A program made the position numbers and the translations under genes. The notes below the pieces were generated by a model that saw only the letters and a program-made list of their open reading frames with translations, was not told the DNA's origin and ran no database searches. Positions 1 to 6,329 of a stretch of DNA of 6,329 nucleotides are shown in pieces (positions within the stretch are counted from its first letter, which is position 1; every line of letters starts with the position of its first letter). This stretch comes from Myxococcales bacterium (lineage in GTDB: Bacteria > Myxococcota_C > UBA6777): positions 1-6,329 of the forward strand of contig JALTMC010000548.1 in NCBI GenBank assembly GCA_027005175.1, given 5' to 3'.

Positions 1-1
1 T

Positions 2-847
2 TGGCATCCCCCCTGGCTCACAGCTTTTCTGAAAGCCATCACCAAGGTTGGCGACAAAGAGGGTTATATCCTTCTCTTTCCCTTGATTTACTGGTGTGTG
101 AATGAACGTTGGGGCCGACGAATAGGGATACTCACAATGGCGTCATTGTCTCTCAACACACTACTCAAAACGCTGGTCAATATCCCTCGTCCCTCTGCTC
201 CAGCAGTGAAAGTGATGGTTGTGGAGCACAGCGCCTCCTTTCCCAGTGGACACGCCCAAGGAACTCTTACCATTTGGGGCTACCTTGCGGTCCTCTGGAA
301 GTCCTGGCCTGTTCGCGTCTGCTTGTTCCTTCTAGTTGTTTCCATTGCCTACTCCAGAATCTACCTGGGAGCACATTACCCCCAGGACATCCTGGGTGGA
401 TGGACATTTGCGTTGCTCTCTCTTGGCTTGTTTGTATGGCTAGAACCCAAAGTCTCAGCCCGTCTCCTGGCTGCTCCATTGTGGCTTCAGGTCTCACTAG
501 CCATCTGTATCCCTCTCCTCATATGGACACTGCACCCCAACAGCAAAACCCTGACAACCATTGCCTCTGCCTGGATCGGAGTGAACCTGGGAATCATTGC
601 AGATATCCGAATGTTACAGTTCTCGGCAGCAGGTACTTTTCGACATCGTGCACTCCGTTACCTTGGAATTTTTGTCGTCGTAATCATCCTTGTCGCTCTC
701 AAAAAGCTATTACCGACAGGTCAGGTGGGACGATTTATCCGCTATAGCATCGTTGGGTGTAGTATTACTTTCCTCGTCCCTTGGCTATTTATAAAATTGG
801 GCTGGACCCAGACAACACAAGATGTTGGGAGTCAATCAAGTACATGA
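2..847 (+). CDS. PAP2-family membrane phosphatase (5' end outside window)
   Basis: This is an integral-membrane phosphatase of the type 2 phosphatidic acid phosphatase family, which removes phosphate from lipid phosphates or diphosphates such as undecaprenyl diphosphate. The reading frame is open from base 2 and the first visible residues (WHPPWLTAFLKAITKVGDKE) already look like the family's N-terminal region. The true start therefore lies to the left, and the in-frame TTG at 83 is not it. Counting visible residues from base 2 (281 in all), the three catalytic motifs are intact: KX6RP at 56-64, PSGH at 81-84 and SRX5HX3D at 118-129. The predicted catalytic histidines are H84 and H125. After the catalytic core (to about 147) there are three or four further hydrophobic helices (about 160-177, 185-200, 219-237, 250-266), so this is an extended form. 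The TGA stop overlaps the ATG of the ABC ATPase gene, which suggests co-translation. The family is certain; the substrate is unknown. Confidence 0.92.
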   Translation, partial: WHPPWLTAFLKAITKVGDKEGYILLFPLIYWCVNERWGRRIGILTMASLSLNTLLKTLVNIPRPSAPAVKVMVVEHSASFPSGHAQGTLTIWGYLAVLWKSWPVRVCLFLLVVSIAYSRIYLGAHYPQDILGGWTFALLSLGLFVWLEPKVSARLLAAPLWLQVSLAICIPLLIWTLHPNSKTLTTIASAWIGVNLGIIADIRMLQFSAAGTFRHRALRYLGIFVVVIILVALKKLLPTGQVGRFIRYSIVGCSITFLVPWLFIKLGWTQTTQDVGSQSST

Positions 848-1749
848 TGGAAACCGAGATCGAACGAGAAACCGCAGAGACATCCAACTCTGAGTTCCCT
901 TTACAAAGCGATCCTCCTATCCTACAAACAGCAGGTTTGGGCAAAAGCTATGGCACTTTTTGGGCTGTGCGAGATCTCAATCTCTCTGTGATGCAGGGTG
1001 AGATCTACGGATTATTAGGCCCCAATGGAGCGGGAAAAACAACCACACTTCGGATGATGGCTGGCCTTCTAACCCCCGATGAAGGTAACGTTTGGGTTGC
1101 AGGAGAAGAACCCACCACCAACCCCCTCTATGTCAAACGGAAAATAGGCTTTCTCACCGGAAACACTCGCCTATACCAGCGACTCACACCTCGTGAGCTA
1201 CTGCAGTTTTTTGGGGAGCTGCAAGAAATGCCCAAAGAGCGGCTTGAGCAACGCATGGAACAAGTGATGGAAGAACTCGGTTTGCATGAGTTTCTTGGAA
1301 AGCCTTGTGGAACCCTGTCCACCGGACAAACCCAACGTGTGAACATTGCCAGAGCCCTGCTCCATGAGCCAGACATATTAATACTCGACGAACCCACCTC
1401 TGGCCTGGATATTATCAGCGCGGACTTCATCTTGCAGGTCATTTTACGCTGTCGTCAACAAAAGAAAGCTGTCATCTTTAGTACTCATATCCTGGCAGAA
1501 ACAGAGTTATTATGTGACAGAATTGGCGTTATGCATCAAGCGGCACTCGTCGCTGAGGGGAGCCTCACTGCGCTGAAAGAGCTGACACAAACGCAAAGTA
1601 TGGCAGAAGCATTTCTGGCACTCATTCGACCCAATTTATCGGAATTAACGTCCCAGCCGGTGTTAGCAGAACAAGCAGAACAAGCAGAACAAGCAGAACA
1701 AGCAGAACAAGCAGAAACTTCGACCAGCAGAGAGGAACAAGACATATGA
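844..1749 (+). CDS. ABC transporter ATP-binding protein, NatA-like
   Basis: This is the cytoplasmic ATPase that would power the ABC-2 permease encoded next. The ATG at 844 is preferred because it overlaps the PAP2 stop (ATGA) and has GGGAG at 827-831 upstream. An in-frame TTG at 781 would add 21 residues encoded inside the PAP2 gene. With the 844 start the protein has 301 residues. It shows Walker A GPNGAGKTT (59-67, K65), signature LSTGQ (158-162), Walker B ILILDEP with catalytic E183, D-loop SGLD (186-189) and switch histidine H215. The Q-loop stretch reads IGFLTGN (101-107), with no glutamine at the usual place. A charged extension of about 25 residues precedes the domain, and the C-terminal tail has five AEQ triplets plus AE (275-291). 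Its stop overlaps the permease start. Assignment to the NatA-like/ABC-2 exporter class is strong from motifs and partner; the transported substrate is unknown. Confidence 0.93.
   Translation: MMETEIERETAETSNSEFPLQSDPPILQTAGLGKSYGTFWAVRDLNLSVMQGEIYGLLGPNGAGKTTTLRMMAGLLTPDEGNVWVAGEEPTTNPLYVKRKIGFLTGNTRLYQRLTPRELLQFFGELQEMPKERLEQRMEQVMEELGLHEFLGKPCGTLSTGQTQRVNIARALLHEPDILILDEPTSGLDIISADFILQVILRCRQQKKAVIFSTHILAETELLCDRIGVMHQAALVAEGSLTALKELTQTQSMAEAFLALIRPNLSELTSQPVLAEQAEQAEQAEQAEQAETSTSREEQDI
1666..1716 (+). repeat. 9-bp in-frame tandem repeat (GCAGAACAA, 5.7 copies)
   Basis: Five perfect copies of GCAGAACAA (1666-1710) are followed by a partial GCAGAA (1711-1716), all inside the 3' end of the ABC ATPase gene. 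The unit is three codons and encodes Ala-Glu-Gln, so gain or loss of whole units would change the length of the tail without shifting the frame. The copies are identical at the DNA level, which suggests recent expansion by replication slippage. The resulting segment is likely helical or disordered and lies outside the nucleotide-binding domain. Confidence 0.95.
1729..1736 (+). promoter_or_regulatory. Ribosome binding site of the permease-protease gene
   Basis: AGAGAGGA lies 9 nt before the ATG at 1746, inside the last codons of the ATPase gene. Together with the ATGA stop/start overlap it fixes the permease start and supports translational coupling. Confidence 0.65.
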
Positions 1750-3818
1750 GATGGTCCATTGTTCGAACGTTGTATCGCAAGGAGATGCTTGAAACACTGC
1801 GAGATCGGCGCACACTGATTGTGATGATCTTGCTCCCTATTGTGATGTACCCTCTGTTTGGAATCATCGCAACACAGGCACAGTTGGCCCAGCGGCGAAA
1901 ACTCAACAGCACGCGATTTACTGTAGGTGTGGTAGGTATCGCCCTACCCTCTTTGTTGATCAAAAAAATTCAAGACAACGACAAGTTGGTTTACTTGGAT
2001 CCAAAGATGCCTTGGAAGACGGCATTGCGCCACGGTAAATTGGCCCTGGTGCTAGGAGTGAAAGCAGGCAAGAAGTCACTCAAGCACCCACAAGGGCAGA
2101 TCAAGATCCATGTCTATTACGCTACAACACAAGATAGCTCCCGAACGGTACGCAAACGTGTATTAAAAGCATTTAAATGGTACCAAAAACAGCTTGTACT
2201 CAAACGACTCAGCCATCTCAAGATACCAAGAGCAGTGATTCAGCCGATGATACTGGAAGGCTCGGATCTATCGACAGCTTCCGCACGAGGCAGGTATGTG
2301 CTGGCCAGCATCTTCCCACTGCTCCTTCTTATTATGACGATCACGGGAGCCTTTTACCCGGCCATCGATCTCACTGCTGGAGAAAAGGAACGCGGCACGC
2401 TTGAGACCTTACTCACAGCTCCACTTCGCCCCATCGAGATCGTCGCGGGAAAATACTTCGCTGTGGCTAGCATCGCCTCCATGACTGGAGCTTTAAATAT
2501 AGTGTCCATGTGGTTAACATTTTCACAGGGATTGCGCCTAGCTGCCAGGGGAAGTCGCTCCTTCTCTCTTGGCCTCACTTGGGTCCATATGCTCAGCATC
2601 ATGGGATTCTTACTACTTGTCGCAGCCTTTGCCGCAGCCTTTATGCTAGCGATTGCCTCACTCGCACGCTCCTTTAAAGAAGCCCAAAACTTTGTAACTC
2701 CCGCATACCTTGTTGCCTTCTTACCCATCTTCATCACCACATTACCCGGCTCCAAGGGAACCCTTGGCACTTCGCTGGTTCCGTTGGTCAACACAGCTTA
2801 TGCCATAAAACATACCTTGCGTGGCACACTGACAGCACAGTATCTCAGCCTAACTCTTCTCTCCATGGGTGTGGCGATCGCATTTACCATCTTCATCGCA
2901 TCCCGTATCTTTGCACACGAACAGGTCTTGTTCCGGGAAGGCGAATACACTCTCAAAGGGATGCTCTCTCGCAAAGACTTTGTGGCCCGAAATGTCCCGA
3001 GTGTTCCCGAAGCTATTATGCTTTTGAGCCTACAGTTTTTACTCTTATTTTATGTCGGAATCCCTGTACAAAAAGCCAACCCGGCCTGGGGTCTCGTCAT
3101 CACTTTGTGGTTGTTAATCCTTATTCCTCCACTGGCCTTTGCCTGGTGGCGCAAGATCGATTTTCGCTCCACCTTTTCACTCCGCCGTTTCCCTCCCATT
3201 GCAGGGGTGGGAGCACTGCTACTTGTCGTAGGAGTGATTCCTTGGGTTGTCTTGCTGTCGCAGTGGATAGGACAGCACATTCCAGGTTGGCAGGAGTTTG
3301 TCAAACAGGCAGAAAAGCTATTCCAGGCAGGCCACTTCGATCTCAGCCCGCTGGTATTCTTCTTTTTGATGGCCATCTCTCCTGGTATTTGTGAAGAGAT
3401 CATGTTCCGTGGTTTCATCCAGTCAGCATTGCTCAAACGCATGAGGCCCTGGTCTGCAATTGTCCTCACAGGGTTCTTGTTTGGCTGCTACCACCTCAGC
3501 ATCTATCGCCTTCTTCCAACCACAGTTCTCGGCATTCTGATGGGCTGGCTTTGCTTCCGCACCCGCTCTATCTATCCTGCAATGCTCGCACATGCCGCCA
3601 ACAATGGATTGGCCTTGCTGCTCACAAACAAAGCATCACCCCAATTTCTTCAAACCTATGCGGGCAAACCAGAATGGGTCCACCTCATCATCGCAACAGT
3701 GTTCGTTGTTGGTGGTATATATATTGTATTCCACACGACACAAGGCAAACCGCCGAAGGATGAGGAAGAACTGGAAGAAGCCCCTCCCCCTCCACCGCTC
3801 ACAGCAGAGTGCTCGTGA
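1746..3818 (+). CDS. ABC-2 permease (NatB-like) fused to CPBP intramembrane protease
   Basis: This 690-residue inner-membrane protein has two functional halves. The N-terminal half is an ABC-2/NatB-type permease. It has a basic entry (RTLYRKEMLETLRDRRT), a first helix at about 23-44, a large probably extracytoplasmic region (about 46-183), then further helices at about 185-205, 235-260, 280-306, 315-332 and 366-387. It also has the typical EKERGTLETLL segment (213-223) that follows the second helix. From about residue 420 a CPBP (type II CAAX-protease/Rce1-like) domain follows with all expected motifs: EEIMFR (E550, E551, R555), FGCYH (F579, H583) and HAANN (H616, N620). The protease is therefore predicted to be active. 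The tail is acidic, then proline-rich (about 672-685). The ATG at 1746 overlaps the ATPase stop and has a good ribosome binding site. This fusion architecture has been seen in other bacteria, but its substrate and the role of proteolysis are not known to me. Confidence 0.93.
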   Translation: MRWSIVRTLYRKEMLETLRDRRTLIVMILLPIVMYPLFGIIATQAQLAQRRKLNSTRFTVGVVGIALPSLLIKKIQDNDKLVYLDPKMPWKTALRHGKLALVLGVKAGKKSLKHPQGQIKIHVYYATTQDSSRTVRKRVLKAFKWYQKQLVLKRLSHLKIPRAVIQPMILEGSDLSTASARGRYVLASIFPLLLLIMTITGAFYPAIDLTAGEKERGTLETLLTAPLRPIEIVAGKYFAVASIASMTGALNIVSMWLTFSQGLRLAARGSRSFSLGLTWVHMLSIMGFLLLVAAFAAAFMLAIASLARSFKEAQNFVTPAYLVAFLPIFITTLPGSKGTLGTSLVPLVNTAYAIKHTLRGTLTAQYLSLTLLSMGVAIAFTIFIASRIFAHEQVLFREGEYTLKGMLSRKDFVARNVPSVPEAIMLLSLQFLLLFYVGIPVQKANPAWGLVITLWLLILIPPLAFAWWRKIDFRSTFSLRRFPPIAGVGALLLVVGVIPWVVLLSQWIGQHIPGWQEFVKQAEKLFQAGHFDLSPLVFFFLMAISPGICEEIMFRGFIQSALLKRMRPWSAIVLTGFLFGCYHLSIYRLLPTTVLGILMGWLCFRTRSIYPAMLAHAANNGLALLLTNKASPQFLQTYAGKPEWVHLIIATVFVVGGIYIVFHTTQGKPPKDEEELEEAPPPPPLTAECS

Positions 3819-3825
3819 ATGCTCT

Positions 3826-3842
3826 GGGCTAGCGGAAAGCCC
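3826..3842. terminator. Possible bidirectional terminator hairpin
   Basis: GGGCT (3826-3830) and AGCCC (3838-3842) can pair as a 5-bp stem around a 7-nt loop, between the two convergent stop codons. On the plus strand a short T-run (TTTT, 3848-3851) follows five bases later; on the minus strand no U-tract follows. The stem is short and overlaps the last base of the SWIM-gene stop codon, so a terminator role is only plausible. Confidence 0.3.
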
Positions 3843-4732
3843 TACCGTTTTGTATCGCCTTCTTCGGCAAATGCGATATCCAGAGCTTGGTCTTCAATGG
3901 ACATATAGACGGTCATCAGACAGGTAGCGAGTTCATCACTGAGGAAGCTTGGAAATCCAAGGCGTCGGATCACGGGAGTTCGAACGGCAGGAGACTTCAT
4001 AGAGATGCTCCATGTCTCGGGAAGTGAACCCATAGACCAAAACTGGGAGAGGTCTTCGGGAATGGGCTCCTCTTCTAATTCAAGCCCAAATCCATCGGTC
4101 AGGTCATTGGACTCTGGGAGTCCACTTTTCCCCAAAACCTCCAGGATCTGCTCCTTGCTTCGACCGCGCATTTTAAACAACAAAAACGGGTCTTCATCAA
4201 ACTGTTCTGCCAGTAAATAAAAGACAGCAGCTAAGTGTTTACAAGGGTTGGCCTTGTCGGGACAGCTACACTCTGTTTGAATTTCGTCTTCCTCTTGTGG
4301 AAAGAGAGAAAAGCCTGCATCTTCAAAAACCTTCTCAATCTCTTGAGGCATATCACCCGAAAGAAGCTGGGCTGCAAAAAGAGCTTGTGACGACATGTTA
4401 TCAATCACTGCTGTCCAAGCTTCATCCGACAAATGCTCCAGTCGTATGTTCACCTCATAAGGTGCATACTGTGTGCCTTGTACCCGTGAGAAGAAACCAC
4501 CGTCAACCTCGACAAGCTCCAAAACCTGCCCTTTGCGTGCATAGTTTTTTCCACGCCCCAAACGACGAGGATCGATCAAAGACTCCAGAGTCTCTAGCCA
4601 TCGTGTCGCCCACCAGTTGGCAACAAACTTACCCTTCTTACTCTTCGCCTTAATTCCAGCATCTGTCAGCACAAGCTTTGGCTGATTCCTTCGTGATGAC
4701 CGACTATTCGAACGATAATACCACCAACTCAT
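3842..4732 (-). CDS. SWIM zinc-finger protein
   Basis: This 296-residue protein has a SWIM zinc-binding motif, CxCx6CxH, at residues 155-166 (C155, C157, C164, H166). SWIM domains are predicted to bind DNA or protein and occur with SNF2-type ATPases. The N-terminal part shows the usual conserved blocks of bacterial SWIM proteins: NWWATRWLETLE (39-50), a GRGKNYARKGQV segment (59-70) and a VQGTQYAPYEV stretch (84-94). After the finger comes DPFLLFKMRGRSKEQIL (181-197), another block I recall from this group. The rest of the C-terminus (about 205-296) is acidic and less conserved. The ATG at 4732 is preceded by AAGAGG 10 nt upstream. The gene lies 136 bp downstream of the SNF2 gene on the same strand, like the ywqA-ywqB pair of Bacillus subtilis. 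It is probably a partner of that ATPase; its biochemical role is unproven. Confidence 0.9.
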   Translation of the reverse strand: MSWWYYRSNSRSSRRNQPKLVLTDAGIKAKSKKGKFVANWWATRWLETLESLIDPRRLGRGKNYARKGQVLELVEVDGGFFSRVQGTQYAPYEVNIRLEHLSDEAWTAVIDNMSSQALFAAQLLSGDMPQEIEKVFEDAGFSLFPQEEDEIQTECSCPDKANPCKHLAAVFYLLAEQFDEDPFLLFKMRGRSKEQILEVLGKSGLPESNDLTDGFGLELEEEPIPEDLSQFWSMGSLPETWSISMKSPAVRTPVIRRLGFPSFLSDELATCLMTVYMSIEDQALDIAFAEEGDTKR

Positions 4733-4742
4733 CAGAAAAAAA

Positions 4743-4748
4743 CCTCTT
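4743..4748 (-). promoter_or_regulatory. Ribosome binding site of the SWIM gene, with T7 spacer
   Basis: Read on the minus strand, AAGAGG is followed by a 10-nt spacer containing seven consecutive T (4736-4742) and then the ATG at 4732. This supports the chosen start. The homopolymer makes the spacing prone to length change by slippage. Confidence 0.55.
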
Positions 4749-4822
4749 ATATTGTGGGCGTGGAAACCCCCTCCAGAATCTACAACAGAGCGGATGGGGT
4801 GTGGGTAGTTGACAAGAGCCTC

Positions 4823-4864
4823 TCTGCGTTTGGGAATTCCACGTTCTGCGTTTTGCGCTCTGCG
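4823..4864. repeat. Short direct repeats (TCTGCG) in the SNF2-SWIM gap
   Basis: On the plus strand TCTGCGTT occurs at 4823-4830 and 4845-4852, 22 bp apart, and a shorter TCTGCG follows at 4859-4864. They sit in the 136-bp gap (4733-4868) between the SNF2 stop and the SWIM start. The rest of that gap shows no open frame, and no promoter or terminator I can defend. A regulatory binding site is possible, but the repeats are short enough to be chance. Confidence 0.35.
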
Positions 4865-4868
4865 ATAC

Positions 4869-6329
4869 TTACATCCCCATCATCTCATCACGTCGCAACA
4901 TAACGAGATTTCGGAGGTCATCGGAGGAGAGTTCGGTGAGCCAGTTTTCACCGCTACCTACGATGCTCTCTGCCAGGGCCTTTTTCTCTTCGATCATGGC
5001 ATCGATACGCTCTTCGAGAGAGCCGACAGTCACGAATTTATGGACCAGAACATTTCGGGTTTGGCCGATACGAAAGGCCCGGTCCGTTGCCTGATTTTCG
5101 ACAGCGGGATTCCACCATCGATCAAAATGAACCACACGGTTGGCTTGTGTCAGGTTCAGCCCCGTACCACCCGCTTTGAGAGAGAGAACAAAGATAGGAG
5201 GCCCACCCTCTCCTTGAAATTGCTGAACCATCTCAGCACGTTTTTTTGCGGGAGTACCGCCATGTAGAAACAACACAGGAACGCCAAGCTTGTGTTGCCG
5301 TTGTGCCTTGAGAAGGTGCCCCATCTGTGTAAACTGAGTGAAAATAAGCATCTTGTCATCTTCGGACAGAGCCTCCTCCAAGATGTCGATCAGTCGGGAG
5401 AGTTTGGCACTTCGTCCAAAAGCTTCAAGCAATGTCTCTGGAGCTTTTTTGAGGTCATGCTCATTGAGGTACAAGGATGGATGATTGCATATCTGCTTCA
5501 GGTGAAGGAGTAAGCTGAGAACCAGACCTTTGCGTTGGATGCCTTTCGCCTCAGCCACTTTCCCCATCGAATCTTCCACAAGGGCTTGGTAGAGTGTGGC
5601 CTGCTCCTGACTCAGAGAACAGTACTCTTTAATCTCCAATTTCTCCGGAAGATCCTGAATGACGGTGGGGTCCGTTTTGACACGTCGCAACAAAAAAGGA
5701 CTGACCAGATCCTTTAATTTACGCTGCGCTTTTGGATCACCGTATCGCTCAATGGGAGTCGAAAACTCTTTGCGAAAGTCTTTGCGTTTGCCGAGGTAGC
5801 CAGGGTTGAGAAACTGCATAATCGACCACAACTCTGTGAGTCGATTCTCCACGGGAGTACCCGTTAGAGCGAGTCGAAAACCTGCCTCAATATCCTGGAT
5901 AGCTTTGGTTTGCTGCGCCTCTGGGTTTTTGATATTTTGCGCTTCATCCAGCACCAAAGAATGCCAACGAATAGACTGCATCACATCCGCATCACGCCTC
6001 GCCAGTGCATAACTTGTAATCACAAGGTCTATCTTTTTTGATTGTTGGATCAGCTCTTTGCCACGCTTCCTCTCCACGCCATGATGCAGTTCATAGCGCA
6101 ACGAAGGAGCAAAGCGTTTAATCTCCCTAGCCCAGTTGTGCATCACAGATGTGGGGCACACAATCAAAGAAGGTCCCTCCGATGTACCGTTATTTTTGTC
6201 CTGCAACAACAGAGAGATGGCCTGAAGAGTTTTGCCAAGTCCCATATCGTCAGCCAAGCAAGCTCCCAATCCAAAGCGACGCATGAAGTCGAGCCATGCA
6301 AAGCCGTACTCTTGGTAAGGTCGAAGTGT
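4869..6329 (-). CDS. SNF2-family helicase-like ATPase (5' end outside window)
   Basis: This is the C-terminal ATPase portion of a SNF2/Rad54-like DNA translocase of the bacterial type; 486 residues are visible and the frame is open to the window's right edge. The ATG at 6284 is internal, because the 15 codons before it encode the conserved [12 protein letters not shown] lead-in. Counting visible residues, the motifs are DDMGLGKT (27-34, motif I, K33), [11 protein letters not shown] (56-66, Ia), DEAQ (128-131, II), LTGTP (155-159, III), LIFTQF (328-333, IV), [13 protein letters not shown] (384-396, V) and DRAFRIGQ (416-423, VI with the arginine finger). Both RecA-like lobes are thus present and look intact. 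The missing N-terminal part in such bacterial proteins is usually several hundred residues long and may carry an accessory domain. The SWIM gene lies just downstream. A role in DNA repair, remodelling of protein-DNA complexes or transcription is possible; the sequence does not decide. Confidence 0.95.
   Translation of the reverse strand, partial: TLRPYQEYGFAWLDFMRRFGLGACLADDMGLGKTLQAISLLLQDKNNGTSEGPSLIVCPTSVMHNWAREIKRFAPSLRYELHHGVERKRGKELIQQSKKIDLVITSYALARRDADVMQSIRWHSLVLDEAQNIKNPEAQQTKAIQDIEAGFRLALTGTPVENRLTELWSIMQFLNPGYLGKRKDFRKEFSTPIERYGDPKAQRKLKDLVSPFLLRRVKTDPTVIQDLPEKLEIKEYCSLSQEQATLYQALVEDSMGKVAEAKGIQRKGLVLSLLLHLKQICNHPSLYLNEHDLKKAPETLLEAFGRSAKLSRLIDILEEALSEDDKMLIFTQFTQMGHLLKAQRQHKLGVPVLFLHGGTPAKKRAEMVQQFQGEGGPPIFVLSLKAGGTGLNLTQANRVVHFDRWWNPAVENQATDRAFRIGQTRNVLVHKFVTVGSLEERIDAMIEEKKALAESIVGSGENWLTELSSDDLRNLVMLRRDEMMGM

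Noticed and set aside
83-85. TTG as the start of the PAP2 gene
   Set aside because: The frame is open to base 2, and the upstream codons encode typical PAP2 N-terminal sequence, so the gene begins outside the window.
109-747. A 212-codon open frame on the plus strand overlapping the PAP2 gene in another frame
   Set aside because: It begins at a TTG, has an odd Ser/Pro/Cys/His-rich composition and no recognisable domain. The PAP2 frame over the same bases has all three catalytic motifs.
781-843. Upstream TTG start adding 21 residues to the ABC ATPase
   Set aside because: These codons lie inside the PAP2 gene and encode no conserved ABC sequence. The ATG at 844 forms a stop/start overlap with PAP2, the same design as at 1746.
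1536-1963. Antisense frames with Cys-Ser-Ala or Leu-Val-Leu repeats across the 9-bp repeat
   Set aside because: They are by-products of reading the in-frame GCAGAACAA repeat on the other strand, and have no recognisable family or credible start.
4815-4825. AGAG/CTCT mini-hairpin as a terminator after the SNF2 gene
   Set aside because: The stem is four base pairs with a 3-nt loop and no U-tract, too weak to call.
4809-5267. A 152-codon plus-strand frame antisense to the SNF2 gene
   Set aside because: It lies almost wholly opposite conserved SNF2 motifs V and VI and the C-terminal tail, and its translation has no family features.
3842-6329. SNF2 and SWIM pair as a phage-defence island
   Set aside because: SNF2-type ATPases occur in some defence systems such as DISARM, but no methyltransferase, nuclease or other defence partner is visible, and this pair also occurs as an ordinary chromosomal neighbourhood.

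Overview
The window holds five protein-coding genes in two convergent blocks. Base composition looks moderate, roughly half G+C by eye. No RNA gene, insertion sequence, CRISPR array or origin was seen. The source looks like a bacterium. The fusion of an ABC-2 permease to a CPBP intramembrane protease is a design I associate mainly with Planctomycetota and Myxococcota/Bradymonadota-like (former deltaproteobacterial) genomes. That taxonomic guess is an inference with low confidence.

Left block, plus strand (2-3818): three tightly packed genes. (i) The first encodes a PAP2-family membrane phosphatase and is cut at its 5' end by the window edge. (ii) The second encodes a NatA-like ABC ATPase, which carries an in-frame 9-bp tandem repeat giving an Ala-Glu-Gln tail. 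(iii) The third encodes a 690-residue NatB-like ABC permease with a complete CPBP (CAAX-protease-like) domain fused at its C-terminus. Each stop codon overlaps the next start codon as ATGA (844-847 and 1746-1749), so the three proteins are probably translationally coupled. They would form an inner-membrane module combining lipid-phosphate hydrolysis, ATP-driven export and intramembrane proteolysis. The substrate cannot be read from the sequence.

Right block, minus strand (6329-3842): a SNF2-family helicase-like ATPase, cut at its 5' end by the right window edge, is followed after a 136-bp gap by a SWIM zinc-finger protein. SNF2/SWIM neighbours are a recurrent bacterial pair (for example ywqA-ywqB of Bacillus subtilis) and probably work together on nucleic acid, but their exact role is not settled. 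The two blocks converge, and their stop codons are separated by only 23 bp, where there is a small GC-rich hairpin.

The most notable points are the three-gene coupled arrangement with the permease-protease fusion, the variable-looking 9-bp repeat in the ATPase gene, and the ATPase's missing Q-loop glutamine. Nothing here proves a wholly new system. The left operon is the best candidate for an under-described one.
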